Notes: a model not told the origin generated them from the sequence alone. A stretch of 64,000 bases of DNA from Streptomyces sp. MUM 203J (GCF_022414595.1 NZ_JADWYO010000032.1:1-64000); one strand, 5' to 3'. Counted from the first letter of the stretch, positions 23,743-33,811 are shown. Translations and numbers: made by a program.

Positions 23743-26700
23743 GTGAGCTCCTCCTCCACCACCCGGCGAGCGCCGTACCAGCCGTACCCCGATCCGGTAC
23801 GGCACCGGTCGCCGGGCGCGTACCGGCTGGTACGCACCCCGCCGGGCCCGGTGACCCCTCCCCTCCTGGACGCAGCACAGCGCGCGGTGGTTGACCACCC
23901 GGGCGGTCCCCTCCTGGTCCTCGCCGGACCCGGCACCGGCAAGACGACGACCCTGGTGGAGGCGGTCGCCTCCCGCGTCGAGCAGGGCGCCGACCCGGAC
24001 CGGATCCTCGTCCTCACCTTCAGCCGCAAGGCGGCCGTGGAGCTCCGCGACCGCATGACGGCCCGGCTGCGGGGCGCACGAGGCCCCCGAGGGCCCGTCA
24101 CCCCACCCCAGGCGACGACCTTCCACTCCTACTGCTACGCCCTCGTACGGGCCCACCAGGACGCCGAGCTGTTCGCCGAGCCGCTGCGGCTGCTGTCGGG
24201 CCCCGAGCAGGACGTCACCGTGCGCGAGCTGCTGGCGGGGCAGCTCGACCTGGAGCGGGCGGGGCTCGCGCGGATCGGCTGGCCGGACGAGCTGCGGGCC
24301 TGCCTGACGACGCGGGGCTTCGCCGACGAGGTACGGGCCGTCCTGGCCCGCTCCCGGGAGCTCGGGCTGGGCCCGCGTGCCCTGGCGGACTTCGCGAGAC
24401 GGACCGGGCGGAAGGACTGGTCGGCGGCGGCGGAGTTCCTGGCGGAGTACCTGGACGTGCTGGACATGCAGGGCGTCCTCGACTACGCGGAGCTGGTGCA
24501 CCGCGCGGTGCTGCTGGCGCGGGAGGTGACACTGCCGTCCTACGACGCGGTGTTCGTCGACGAGTACCAGGACACCGATCCCGCGCAGGTACGGCTCCTG
24601 CGGGCGCTGGCCGGGCGGGGCGAGACGCTGTACGCGTTCGGGGACCCGGACCAGTCGATCTACGCGTTCCGGGGGGCCGACGTCAACGGCATCCTGGACT
24701 TCCCCCGCACGTTCCGCCGCGCGGACGGCACTCCGGCCCCGGTCGCCGTACTCCGGACGTCCCGTCGCGCCCCGTCGGCGCTGCTCTCCGCGACCCGCCT
24801 GCTCACGACGCGCATGCCGCTGCGGGGCCTGCCGGGCGACGCGGTCCGCGCCCACCGGGAGCTGGTGCCGGTCCGCGAGGGCGGCCGGGTGGAGACGTAC
24901 ACCTTCCCGACCGCGTCGACGGAGCTGGACAACATCGCGGACATCCTGCGCCGCGCCCACCTGGAGGACGGCGTCCCCTGGGGCGACATGGCCGTGCTCG
25001 TCCGTGCCGGAGGCCGCTCCCTGCCGCCGCTGCGCCGCGCCCTGACCTCGGCGGGCGTCCCCCTGGACATCGACGGCGCCGACCTGCCGCTCCGCCACGA
25101 GCCCGCGGTGACCCCACTGCTCCTGGCCCTCCGCGCCGCGGCGACGGCCGCGGCGGGCTCCCCGGGTGCCGGCGCCTCCGAGACCGGCGCCCCTGGTGCC
25201 GTGCCTGTGGCTGACGTCTCCGGTGCCGCCTCGGAACCGGGCGCGCGTCCCGCACCCGGGCCCGCCACCGCGGGTCCCGGTACCGGTGACGGCGCCGACG
25301 AGCCCGCCGCCACCGGTCTCGCTCCCGGGCAGGCCGCCGCGCGCCGCGTCTCTGAGCCCGCCGCCACCGTTCTCGCCGCCGCGGATCCCGCCGACGGGAC
25401 CAGCTCCCCGGCCCCGCGTCCCGCCGGCCCCGCAGCCGTACCCCCCGCCCACCCGGCGGGGCCCGGGGCCGAGCACGCGGACGCCCCGACGGCTCCCGGG
25501 CCCGACTGGCTCGACACCGACACCGCGCTCACCCTCCTCGCCTCCCCCCTCGGCGGCATGGACGCCGCGGACCTCCGCCGCCTCGGCCGCGCCCTCCGCG
25601 ACGAGGAGCGGGCCGCGGGGACGAAGGTGCCCGCGCCCTCCGACACCCTCCTCACCCGCGCCCTCGCGCAGCCGGAACGCCTCATCGCCCACGACACCTA
25701 CGCGCGCGGGGCGCGAGCCCTCGGCCTCCTCCTCCACCGCACCCGCGAGCTCCTCGCCGCCGGAGGCACCGCAGAAGAGGCCCTCTGGGAACTCTGGAGC
25801 GGCACCAACTGGCCCACCCGCCTCCACAACGCGGCGCTCCGCGGCGGCGCCGCCGGCCGCAACGCCGACCGCGACCTGGACGCCGTCTGCACCCTCTTCG
25901 ACGCCGCCGCCCGCGCGGAGAAGCGCACCGGAGGCCGCGGCGCCCTGAACTTCCTGGCAGAGCTGGAAGCCCAGGACATCGCCGCCGACACCCTCACCAA
26001 ACGCCGACCCGTCCGCCCCGACGCGGTCCGCCTCATGACCGCGCACCGCGCCAAGGGCCTGGAGTGGAGCCTCGTCGTCGTCGCCGGAGTACAGGAGGGC
26101 CTCTGGCCCGACCTCCGCCGCCGCGGCTCCCTCCTCGAAGCCGACCGCATCGGCCGCGACGGCCTCGCGGAACCGCTCCCCCCGGGTGCGCTCCTCGCAG
26201 AGGAGCGCCGCCTCTTCTACGTCGCCGCCACGCGTGCGAGGCACCGGCTCGTCGTCACCGCGGTCAAGGCGTCCGCCGAGGACGGCGACCAGCCCTCCCG
26301 CTTCCTCACCGAACTCGGTGTCGAGCCCAGGGACGTCACCGCGCGCCCCCGCCGCCCCCTCGCCGTCGCCGCGCTCGTCGCGGAACTGCGTGCCACCACC
26401 GTCGACCAGGCCGCCTCCCCGGCGCTCCGCGACGCCGCCGCCCGCCGCCTCGCCCGGCTGGCCGCGCTCACGGACCACGAGGGCCAGCCCCTCGTCCCCG
26501 CCGCCGACCCGCACCGCTGGTGGGGACTGGACGACCCCACCCACGCCACCGCGCCGCTCCGGGACCGCGACCTGCCCGTCACCCTCTCCGGCAGCGCCCT
26601 GGACCAGCTCGTCCACACCTGCTCCCTCCAGTGGTTCCTGGGCCGCGAGGTCAAGGCCGACGCCCCCGCCACCGCCGCCCAGGGCTTCGGCAACGTCGTC

Positions 26701-27378
26701 CACGTCCTCGCGGACGAGGTCGCCTCCGGCAGGACCCCCGCCGACCTGGCCGTCCTCATGGAACGCCTCGACCGGGTGTGGGAGGCCCTCGCCTTCGACG
26801 CCCCCTGGAAGTCCGCGCAGGAGAAGGAGCACGCGCGCGTGGCGCTGGAGCGCTTCCTGCGCTGGCACGTCATGGACCGCGGCGGCCGTGCCCCCGCCGC
26901 CACCGAGCACGGCTTCGACATCACCCTGGAGGCGGGTGAGTACCGGGTACGGATCCGCGGCTCCATGGACCGCGTCGAACGCGACGAACACGGCCGTGCC
27001 TACGTCGTCGACTTCAAGACCGGCCGACAGACCCCCACCAGGGACGAGGTCGCCCGCCACCCCCAGCTGGCCGTCTACCAGCTCGCGGTCCGCGAGGGCG
27101 CCGTCGACGAGGTCTTCGACGGCCGCCGCCCCGAGCCCGGCGGGGCCGAACTCGTCCACCTCCGCCAGGCCGCCCCCAGGAAGGAGGGCGGGGACGCCCT
27201 CCCCCGTGTCCAGCCTCAGGCACCGCCCGCCGACGACTGGGTGGCCGGTCTCCTCGCGGCCGCCGCGGGCCGCGTCCTCGACGAGCGCTTCACCCCCACC
27301 ACCGGCCAGCACTGCACCACCTGCACCTTCCGCGCCTCCTGCAGCGCCCGCCCCGAAGGCCGCCACATCGTGGAATAG
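23743..27378 (+). CDS. adnA: Helicase-nuclease subunit AdnA (UvrD-like motor with PD-(D/E)XK nuclease)
   Basis: A 1211-aa subunit of the AdnAB double-strand-break resection machine (the actinobacterial counterpart of RecBCD/AddAB). The SF1A motor shows Walker A AGPGTGKTT at residues 61-69, LTFSRKAAVELRDRM, motif II FVDEYQDTDPAQV near 270, GDPDQSIYAFRGAD and RLMTAHRAKGLEW. The C-terminal nuclease has GSMDRVERDE, VVDFKTGRQTP near 1089 and HPQLAVYQLAV. Four cysteines, one in HTCSLQW near 953 and three in QHCTTCTFRASCS near 1190, form the Fe-S staple expected of AdnA. A low-complexity Ala/Pro/Gly insertion covers about residues 466-589. GTG start at 23743. adnB follows after 293 bp. Confidence 0.93.
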   Translation: MSSSSTTRRAPYQPYPDPVRHRSPGAYRLVRTPPGPVTPPLLDAAQRAVVDHPGGPLLVLAGPGTGKTTTLVEAVASRVEQGADPDRILVLTFSRKAAVELRDRMTARLRGARGPRGPVTPPQATTFHSYCYALVRAHQDAELFAEPLRLLSGPEQDVTVRELLAGQLDLERAGLARIGWPDELRACLTTRGFADEVRAVLARSRELGLGPRALADFARRTGRKDWSAAAEFLAEYLDVLDMQGVLDYAELVHRAVLLAREVTLPSYDAVFVDEYQDTDPAQVRLLRALAGRGETLYAFGDPDQSIYAFRGADVNGILDFPRTFRRADGTPAPVAVLRTSRRAPSALLSATRLLTTRMPLRGLPGDAVRAHRELVPVREGGRVETYTFPTASTELDNIADILRRAHLEDGVPWGDMAVLVRAGGRSLPPLRRALTSAGVPLDIDGADLPLRHEPAVTPLLLALRAAATAAAGSPGAGASETGAPGAVPVADVSGAASEPGARPAPGPATAGPGTGDGADEPAATGLAPGQAAARRVSEPAATVLAAADPADGTSSPAPRPAGPAAVPPAHPAGPGAEHADAPTAPGPDWLDTDTALTLLASPLGGMDAADLRRLGRALRDEERAAGTKVPAPSDTLLTRALAQPERLIAHDTYARGARALGLLLHRTRELLAAGGTAEEALWELWSGTNWPTRLHNAALRGGAAGRNADRDLDAVCTLFDAAARAEKRTGGRGALNFLAELEAQDIAADTLTKRRPVRPDAVRLMTAHRAKGLEWSLVVVAGVQEGLWPDLRRRGSLLEADRIGRDGLAEPLPPGALLAEERRLFYVAATRARHRLVVTAVKASAEDGDQPSRFLTELGVEPRDVTARPRRPLAVAALVAELRATTVDQAASPALRDAAARRLARLAALTDHEGQPLVPAADPHRWWGLDDPTHATAPLRDRDLPVTLSGSALDQLVHTCSLQWFLGREVKADAPATAAQGFGNVVHVLADEVASGRTPADLAVLMERLDRVWEALAFDAPWKSAQEKEHARVALERFLRWHVMDRGGRAPAATEHGFDITLEAGEYRVRIRGSMDRVERDEHGRAYVVDFKTGRQTPTRDEVARHPQLAVYQLAVREGAVDEVFDGRRPEPGGAELVHLRQAAPRKEGGDALPRVQPQAPPADDWVAGLLAAAAGRVLDERFTPTTGQHCTTCTFRASCSARPEGRHIVE

Positions 27379-27671
27379 GAGTGTCCGGCGGATCATGCCG
27401 AGGCCCGGGCCGGTGCGCGCCTGCCGCCGGTGAGCGGTCTCCGGTGCGTGCGTACGGACGGCGGAGGAGGGTGCCGAGGCGGCGGGGACCCGTCAGCCGA
27501 CGGTGACGCCGGTGGGGTGCCTGCTGCCCGAACGCCCGCCGCGAGCCCGGGGCGGCGTGCCCGGCCCGCGGCCCGGGCACGGTCCGCCGCCCGGCACGGT
27601 CCGGCCAGGCCGCGGGCCCCGTTGTCCACAGGCGCGCCCGACTGTCGGCGGGCCCCGCTAGCCTTCTTCGA
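27379..27671 (+). promoter_or_regulatory. adnA-adnB intergenic region with PafBC-type DNA-damage promoter
   Basis: No gene is seen in this 293-bp gap. At its end, TGTCGGCG (27643-27650), eight bases and TAGCCT (27659-27664) match the damage-inducible RecA-NDp/PafBC promoter pattern (TGTCRGTG-N8-TAnnnT) with one mismatch. Transcription would begin 7-8 nt after the -10, at or beside the adnB start codon at 27672, giving a leaderless mRNA. Confidence 0.5.
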
Positions 27672-30600
27672 GTGACCGCACGACTCACCGACCCCGAGCA
27701 GCTCAAGGAGCTCCTCGGTATCCCGTTCACCCCGGAGCAGACGGCCTGCATCACGGCGCCGCCCGCCCCGCAGGTCGTCGTGGCCGGAGCCGGATCCGGC
27801 AAGACCACGGTGATGGCCGCCCGGGTGGTCTGGCTGGTCGGCACGGGGCAGGTCGCTCCCGGACAGGTCCTCGGCCTCACCTTCACCAACAAGGCCGCCG
27901 GCGAACTCGCGGAACGCGTCCGCACCGCCCTCGTCCGCGCCGGCATCACCGACCCCGACCCCATGGACCCGGACGACCCCCCGGGAGAGCCCCGCATCTC
28001 CACGTACCACGCCTTCGCCGGGCAGCTCCTCACCGACCACGGCCTGCGCATCGGCCTGGAGCCCAGCGCCCGGCTCCTCGCGGACGCCACCCGCTACCAG
28101 CTCGCCGCCCGCGCCCTGCGCGAGGCCCCGGGCCCCTACCCCGCGCTGACCCGCTCCTTTCCCACCCTGGTCAGCGACGTCCTCGCCCTCGACGGGGAGC
28201 TGGCCGAGCACCTCGTACGGCCCGAGGACCTCCGCTCGTACGACTCCGCGCTGCTCACCGCCCTGGAAGGGGCCCGCCTCAGCAACGCCGACCTGCGCAA
28301 GGTCCCCGAGGCCGCCGCCGCCCGCCGCGAACTGCTCGATCTGGTCATCCGCTACCGCGCCGCCAAACGCGACCGCGACCTGCTCGACTTCGGAGACCAG
28401 ATCGCCCTCTCCGCCGAGCTGGCCCGCTCCCGCCCCGAGGTCGGAACGCTCCTGCGGAACGAGTTCCGGGTGGTCCTCCTCGACGAGTACCAGGACACGT
28501 CCGTCGCCCAGCGAATCCTCCTGTCCGGCCTGTTCGGCGGCGGCAGCGGTCACCCCGTCACGGCCGTCGGAGATCCCTGCCAGGCCATCTACGGCTGGCG
28601 TGGCGCCTCCGTCGCCAACCTCGACGACTTCCCCACCCACTTCCCGCACGCCGACGGGCGCCCCGCCACCCGCTTCGCACTCAGCGAGAACCGGCGCAGC
28701 GGCGGCCGTCTCCTGCACCTCGCCAACGGTCTCGCAGCGCCCCTGCGCGCGCTGCACGACGGTGTCGAAGCCCTCCGCCCGGCCCCCGGCGCCGAACGGG
28801 ACGGCACCGTGCGGATCGCCCTCCTGCCCACCCAGGCCGAGGAGATCGCCTGGCTCGCGGACTCCATCGCGCACCTCGTCCGCACCGGCAGGGAGCCCGG
28901 CGAGATCGCCGTCCTGTGCCGCACGGCCACCGACTTCCCCGAGATCCAGGCGGCCCTCGTCGCGCGCGACGTCCCCGTCGAGGTGGTCGGCCTGTCCGGG
29001 CTGCTCCACCTCCCGGAGGTCGCGGACCTCGTCGCCGTCTGCGAGGTGCTCCAGGACCCGGGTGCCAACGCCTCCCTGGTGCGGCTCCTCACCGGTCCCC
29101 GCTGGCGGATCGGCGCGCGCGACCTGGCTCTCCTCGGTCGCCGTGCCAGGCTGCTGGTGCACCGCGACGCCGCCGGGGCGTCCGCCGACGCCGACGAGCG
29201 GCTCGCCGCCGCCGTGGAGGGCGTGGACCCCTCCGAGGTGGTGTCCCTGGCGGACGCCCTGGACACGTTCCTGGAGTCCGGCGGTCACGACGACGGGCTG
29301 CCGTTCTCCGCCGCCGCCCGCGTCCGCTTCGCCCGGCTGGCCGCCGAACTCCGCGACCTGCGGCGCTCACTGGCCGACCCCCTCATGGACGTCCTGCACC
29401 GCATCCTCGCCACGACCGGCCTGGAGGTCGAACTGTCGGCGTCCCCGCACGCCCTCGCCGCCCGCCGCCGCGAGACCCTCGGCAACTTCCTGGACGTCGC
29501 CGCACGCTTCGCCTCCCTCGACGGCGACGCCAGCCTGCTCGCGTTCCTGGGCTTCCTGCGCACGGCCGCCCAGTACGAGAAGGGCCTCGACAACGCGCTG
29601 CCCGGCGCCGAGAACACCGTCAAGGTGCTCACCGCCCACAAGTCCAAGGGCCTTGAGTGGGACGTCGTCGCCGTCCCCGGCCTGGTGACCGGCCAGTTCC
29701 CCAGCTCCCGGGCCCGCGAGGCCTGGACCGCCCAGCCCCAGGTGCTGCCGCACGCCCTGCGCGGCGACGCCGCCACCCTCCCGGACATCGACACCTGGGA
29801 CGCGGCCTCGCTCAAGGCGTTCAAGGCGGCCATGAAGGACCATCAGCACACCGAGGAGCTGCGCCTCGGCTATGTGACCTTCACTCGCCCCCGGAGCCTC
29901 CTCCTGGCCTCCGCCCACTGGTGGGGCCCCTCCCAGAAGCGCCGCCGCGGTCCCTCCGGCTTCCTCCACGCCCTGCACGACCACTGCGCGGCCGGCCACG
30001 GCGAGACCGAGGCCTGGGCGGAAGAACCCGACGAGGACGCCGAGAACCCGGCCCTCACGGCGGTGGAGGCCGCCGACCAGGCCTGGCCCCTGCCGCTGGA
30101 CCCCACCGCCCTGGCTCTCCGCCGCCAGGCGGCCGGCACGGTCCGCCACTACCTGGCAGAACAGCACACCCAGGTCCCCGGCGGGCACGGCGGCCCCGAG
30201 GACGACCCCCTCATGTGGCCGGACGAGCTGGACGAGCCGGAGGAGCTGTGCGAACCGGACGGGCCGGGCGAGCCGTGGCCCGGGGAAGCGGAGCCGGAGG
30301 CGGCCCGGCACGACGCCGAGCCGCAGGCGGGCGGCACACCCGACGACGTCCCACGGGCCGATGCCGACGATGCCGCCGAGCCGTCGGCCTCCCGCGCCGA
30401 GCCCGCCGCGCCTCCCGCCCCCGCCCCGCCCCCGGGGACCCTGCCCCACCAGCGCGCCCCACGGCCGTACGGCGACGAGGGCCCGCTCACCCCCGAGGAG
30501 GCGCGGGCCGTCGCGTCCTGGGACCGGGATCTGGAGGCGCTGGCAGGGGAACTGCTCCGGGCCCGGGCGACCACCCGTGACGTACCGCTGCCCGCGTCCC

Positions 30601-31211
30601 TCTCCGCGTCGCAGCTCCTGCGCCTCGCCGCCGACCCGGACGGCCTCGCCGCCGAGCTGGCCCGGCCGATGCCGCAGCCTCCGCAGCCGGCCGCCCGGCG
30701 TGGCACCCGCTTCCATGCGTGGGTGGAGTCCCGCTTCGAGGAGCTGCCGCTGCCCCTGCTCGGCCCGGAGGAACTGCCCGGCGGCGAGGTGTACGCGGAC
30801 GAACCGGAGATCGAGGACGAACGGGACCTCGCCGCCCTCAAGGAGGCCTTCGCTCGCACTCCGTACGCGCGACGCACCCCCCACCGTGTGGAGGCGCCGT
30901 TCCAGCTGACCCTCGCCGGGCGGACCATCCGGGGGCGGATCGACGCGGTCTACCGTGACCCGGCCACCGGCGCGTACGAGATCGTCGACTGGAAGACCAG
31001 CCGACGGCACACCGGCGACCCGCTGCAGCTCGCGGTCTACCGCCTCGCCTGGGCCGAGCAGCACGGGCTGCCGCCCGACGAGGTGACCGCCGCCTTCGTC
31101 TACATACGCGGCGGGGACGTCGTACGGCCCGCCCACCTGCCCGGCCGTGCCGAGCTGGAAGGGATCATGCTCGGTGAGACGGCAGACGGGACACCCTCCG
31201 GCGCCGGATAG
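27672..31211 (+). CDS. adnB: Helicase-nuclease subunit AdnB
   Basis: A 1179-aa partner of AdnA and, by analogy with mycobacteria, the leading translocating motor. Walker A is AGAGSGKTT at about residues 37-45. Further motifs are LTFTNKAAGELAERV, VVLLDEYQDTSVAQ near 270, GDPCQAIYGWRGAS and VKVLTAHKSKGLEWD. The nuclease domain (about 1005-1179) has RGTRFHAWVE, GRIDAVYRD, IVDWKTSRRH and QLAVYRLAWAE, but lacks the cysteine staple seen in AdnA, which matches AdnB. An acidic Pro/Glu/Asp-rich insertion covers about residues 776-935. GTG start at 27672; no ribosome-binding site is needed if the mRNA is leaderless from the promoter just upstream. Confidence 0.93.
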   Translation: MTARLTDPEQLKELLGIPFTPEQTACITAPPAPQVVVAGAGSGKTTVMAARVVWLVGTGQVAPGQVLGLTFTNKAAGELAERVRTALVRAGITDPDPMDPDDPPGEPRISTYHAFAGQLLTDHGLRIGLEPSARLLADATRYQLAARALREAPGPYPALTRSFPTLVSDVLALDGELAEHLVRPEDLRSYDSALLTALEGARLSNADLRKVPEAAAARRELLDLVIRYRAAKRDRDLLDFGDQIALSAELARSRPEVGTLLRNEFRVVLLDEYQDTSVAQRILLSGLFGGGSGHPVTAVGDPCQAIYGWRGASVANLDDFPTHFPHADGRPATRFALSENRRSGGRLLHLANGLAAPLRALHDGVEALRPAPGAERDGTVRIALLPTQAEEIAWLADSIAHLVRTGREPGEIAVLCRTATDFPEIQAALVARDVPVEVVGLSGLLHLPEVADLVAVCEVLQDPGANASLVRLLTGPRWRIGARDLALLGRRARLLVHRDAAGASADADERLAAAVEGVDPSEVVSLADALDTFLESGGHDDGLPFSAAARVRFARLAAELRDLRRSLADPLMDVLHRILATTGLEVELSASPHALAARRRETLGNFLDVAARFASLDGDASLLAFLGFLRTAAQYEKGLDNALPGAENTVKVLTAHKSKGLEWDVVAVPGLVTGQFPSSRAREAWTAQPQVLPHALRGDAATLPDIDTWDAASLKAFKAAMKDHQHTEELRLGYVTFTRPRSLLLASAHWWGPSQKRRRGPSGFLHALHDHCAAGHGETEAWAEEPDEDAENPALTAVEAADQAWPLPLDPTALALRRQAAGTVRHYLAEQHTQVPGGHGGPEDDPLMWPDELDEPEELCEPDGPGEPWPGEAEPEAARHDAEPQAGGTPDDVPRADADDAAEPSASRAEPAAPPAPAPPPGTLPHQRAPRPYGDEGPLTPEEARAVASWDRDLEALAGELLRARATTRDVPLPASLSASQLLRLAADPDGLAAELARPMPQPPQPAARRGTRFHAWVESRFEELPLPLLGPEELPGGEVYADEPEIEDERDLAALKEAFARTPYARRTPHRVEAPFQLTLAGRTIRGRIDAVYRDPATGAYEIVDWKTSRRHTGDPLQLAVYRLAWAEQHGLPPDEVTAAFVYIRGGDVVRPAHLPGRAELEGIMLGETADGTPSGAG

Positions 31212-31221
31212 GCTCGGGAGC

Positions 31222-32640
31222 ATGAGCCACACCCCGGACAGCGCCGTCCAGACGGTACGGAAGTACATAGACCAGCACCGCCCCGCGTTCCTCGACGACC
31301 TCGCGGACTGGCTGCGCATCCCCTCCGTGTCCGCGCAGCCGCAGCACGCCCCGGACGTGCGGCGCAGCGCCGAGTGGCTCGCCGCGAAACTGAAGGAGAC
31401 CGGGTTCCCGGTCGTCGAGGTGTGGGAGACGGCCCCGGCCGGCGGCGGCGCCCCCGCCGTGTTCGCGCACTGGCCGTCCGCCGACCCCGACGCCCCGACC
31501 GTCCTCGTCTACGGACACCACGATGTGCAGCCCGCCGCCCGCGAGGACGGCTGGCACACCGAGCCGTTCGAGCCGGTCGTCCGCGACAACCGCCTCTACG
31601 CGCGCGGGGCCGCCGACGACAAGGGCCAGGTGTTCTTCCACACCCTCGGCCTCCGCGCCCATCTGGCCGCCACCGGCCTCACCGCCCCCGCCGTCAACGT
31701 GAAGCTGATCGTCGAGGGTGAGGAGGAGTCGGGCTCGGCGCACTTCCGGGCGCTCGTCGAACGCGAACGCGCCCGTCTCGCCGCCGACGCCGTGATCGTC
31801 TCCGACACCGGCATGTGGAACGAGACCACGCCCACCGTCTGCACCGGCATGCGCGGCCTCGCGGACTGCGAGATCGAGCTGTACGGGCCGGAACAGGACA
31901 TCCACTCCGGCTCCTTCGGCGGAGCGGTCCCCAACCCGGCGACCGTCGCCGCCCGCATCGCCGCCGCCCTGCACGACGACCAGGAGCGTGTGACCGTCCC
32001 CGGCTTCTACGACGGCATCACGGAGCTCACCGGAACCGAGCGCGCCCTGATCGCGGAGCTGCCCTTCGACGAGGCGGACTGGCTGGCCACCGCCCGCTCC
32101 CACAGCACGCTCGGGGAGACCGGCTACTCCACCCTGGAGCGCGTCTGGGCCCGCCCGACCGCCGAGGTCAACGGCATCGGCGGCGGCTACCAGGGCCCCG
32201 GCGGCAAGACGATCATCCCGTCCTCGGCCCAGCTGAAGCTGTCCTTCCGGCTGGTCGCCGGACAGGACCCGGACCGTGTCGAGGCCGCCGTACGGGAGTG
32301 GGTCGCCACTCGCGTCCCCGCAGGCATCCGCCACAAGATCACCTTCGGGGCGTCCACCCGGCCCTGCCTGACCCCGCTCGACCACCCCGCGCTCCAGGCG
32401 GTCACCCGCGCGATGAGCCGGGCCTTCGACGGCTCGAAGATCCGTTACACGCGCGAGGGCGGCTCCGGACCTGCAGCAGACCTCCAGGACGTACTGGCCG
32501 CGCCCGTGCTGTTCCTGGGCATCTCCGTACCATCCGACGGCTGGCACGCACCGAACGAGAAGGTGGAACTGGACCTGCTACTGAAAGGCGCCGAGGCGAG
32601 CGCCCACCTGTGGGGCGAACTCGCCACCGCCCTCGGCTGA
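31222..32640 (+). CDS. M20 family dipeptidase
   Basis: A 472-aa di-zinc peptidase of the M20 (CNDP/dipeptidase) family that hydrolyses dipeptides in the cytoplasm. Metal ligands and catalytic residues are visible: YGHHDVQP (His), GAADDKGQ (bridging Asp), VEGEEESGS (catalytic Glu and ligand), IVSDTG (Asp) and the C-terminal SDGWHAPNEKVEL (His). The dimerisation insert runs from about 190 to 370 (GPEQDIHSGSFGG). ATG at 31222 lies 10 bp after adnB with GGGAG upstream, so it may be transcribed with adnB, though the functions are unrelated. Confidence 0.92.
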   Translation: MSHTPDSAVQTVRKYIDQHRPAFLDDLADWLRIPSVSAQPQHAPDVRRSAEWLAAKLKETGFPVVEVWETAPAGGGAPAVFAHWPSADPDAPTVLVYGHHDVQPAAREDGWHTEPFEPVVRDNRLYARGAADDKGQVFFHTLGLRAHLAATGLTAPAVNVKLIVEGEEESGSAHFRALVERERARLAADAVIVSDTGMWNETTPTVCTGMRGLADCEIELYGPEQDIHSGSFGGAVPNPATVAARIAAALHDDQERVTVPGFYDGITELTGTERALIAELPFDEADWLATARSHSTLGETGYSTLERVWARPTAEVNGIGGGYQGPGGKTIIPSSAQLKLSFRLVAGQDPDRVEAAVREWVATRVPAGIRHKITFGASTRPCLTPLDHPALQAVTRAMSRAFDGSKIRYTREGGSGPAADLQDVLAAPVLFLGISVPSDGWHAPNEKVELDLLLKGAEASAHLWGELATALG

Positions 32641-32862
32641 ACCCCGCCGCGCCCCGCCCCCGGGCATCCCGCCGCCCGGCACCGGGTGACGCGCGGCCCG
32701 GAACCCCGAGCCACGTCACCGGGGCGGCACCGCCCGCCCGGGCGGTCCGGGTCCCGCGCACCCACCCGCGCACGGGGCCCGCCCGCCGCGAGGGGCACGG
32801 CCGAAGACCCGCAGACACACGCCGACACACACACCCACACACCGGGGGAGTTGGACGCACCA

Positions 32863-33810
32863 GTGAGCACCATCAGCAACGAGGCCGATCACCGCCCGAT
32901 CGGCCTCACCGCCCCGAGCGGCATCGACCGCGCGGCCCACCACCGTCTTGACGAGGCCTGGCTGGCAGCGGCCTGGAGCCACCCCACCACCCGCGTCTTC
33001 GTGGTGTCCGGCGGCCAGGCCCTGATCGACGACACCCCCGACGGCCGCACCGAACTGGTCATGACCCCGTCCTTCGAGGCGCCCCTCACGGAGACCCACC
33101 GTTACTTCCTCGGCCGGGACACCGACGGTGTCAGCTACTTCGCCCTCCAGAAGGACGCTCTGCCCGGCCGCATGGACCAGTCGGCGCGCCCCGCCGGACT
33201 GCGCGAGGCCGGTCTGCTGCTGGAGGCCCGGGACGCCGGTCTCATGGCGCACGCCGTCGCCCTGGAGAACTGGCAGCGGCTGCACCGTTTCTGCTCCCGC
33301 TGCGGCGAGCGCACCGTCATCGCCGCCGCCGGTCACATCCGCCGCTGCCCGGCCTGCGGCGCCGAGCACTACCCGCGCACCGACCCGGCCGTCATCATGC
33401 TGGTGACGGACGAGCGGGACCGCTGCCTCCTCGGCCGCCAGGTGCACTGGCCGGAGGGCCGCTTCTCGACCCTCGCGGGCTTCGTCGAGCCCGGCGAGTC
33501 CATCGAGCAGTCCGTGATCCGCGAGGTGCACGAGGAGGTCGGCATCACCATCGGGCAGGTCGAGTACGTCGCCAGCCAGCCCTGGCCGTTCCCGTCCAGC
33601 CTGATGCTCGGTTTCATGGCCAGCGCCACGTCCACCGAGATCGACGTCGACGGAGACGAGATCGAGGAGGCCCGCTGGTTCTCCCGCGAGGAGCTGACCG
33701 CAGCCTTCGAGACCGGCGAGGTCCTCCCCCCGTACGGCATCTCCATCGCCTCCCACCTTCTCGAACTCTGGTACGGCAAGCCGCTGCCGAAGCCGGGCAG
33801 CACGCACTGA
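32863..33810 (+). CDS. nudC: NAD(+)/NADH pyrophosphatase NudC (NUDIX)
   Basis: A 315-aa NUDIX hydrolase that cleaves NADH/NAD+ and, in known homologues, removes NAD caps from RNA. A zinc ribbon (CSRCG near 144 and CPACG near 162) precedes the NUDIX box GFVEPGESIEQSVIREVHEEVG (about 205-226), and the NudC signature SQPWPFPSSLMLGF follows it. Start is GTG at 32863; GGGGGAG lies 12 nt upstream, and a TTG at 32851 in the same frame is an alternative. The 222-bp upstream gap contains a CA-rich stretch (about 32814-32845). The gene ends at a bidirectional terminator shared with mycoredoxin. Confidence 0.93.
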   Translation: MSTISNEADHRPIGLTAPSGIDRAAHHRLDEAWLAAAWSHPTTRVFVVSGGQALIDDTPDGRTELVMTPSFEAPLTETHRYFLGRDTDGVSYFALQKDALPGRMDQSARPAGLREAGLLLEARDAGLMAHAVALENWQRLHRFCSRCGERTVIAAAGHIRRCPACGAEHYPRTDPAVIMLVTDERDRCLLGRQVHWPEGRFSTLAGFVEPGESIEQSVIREVHEEVGITIGQVEYVASQPWPFPSSLMLGFMASATSTEIDVDGDEIEEARWFSREELTAAFETGEVLPPYGISIASHLLELWYGKPLPKPGSTH

Positions 33811-33811
33811 C

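Noticed and set aside
23087..23746. Plus-strand ORF overlapping the ATL gene in another frame
   Set aside because: Arg/Gly/Pro-rich shadow; the ATL frame has a recognisable MGMT fold.
27430..27675. Small gene between adnA and adnB
   Set aside because: Arg/Ala/Pro-rich reading without a ribosome-binding site; overlaps the damage-type promoter.
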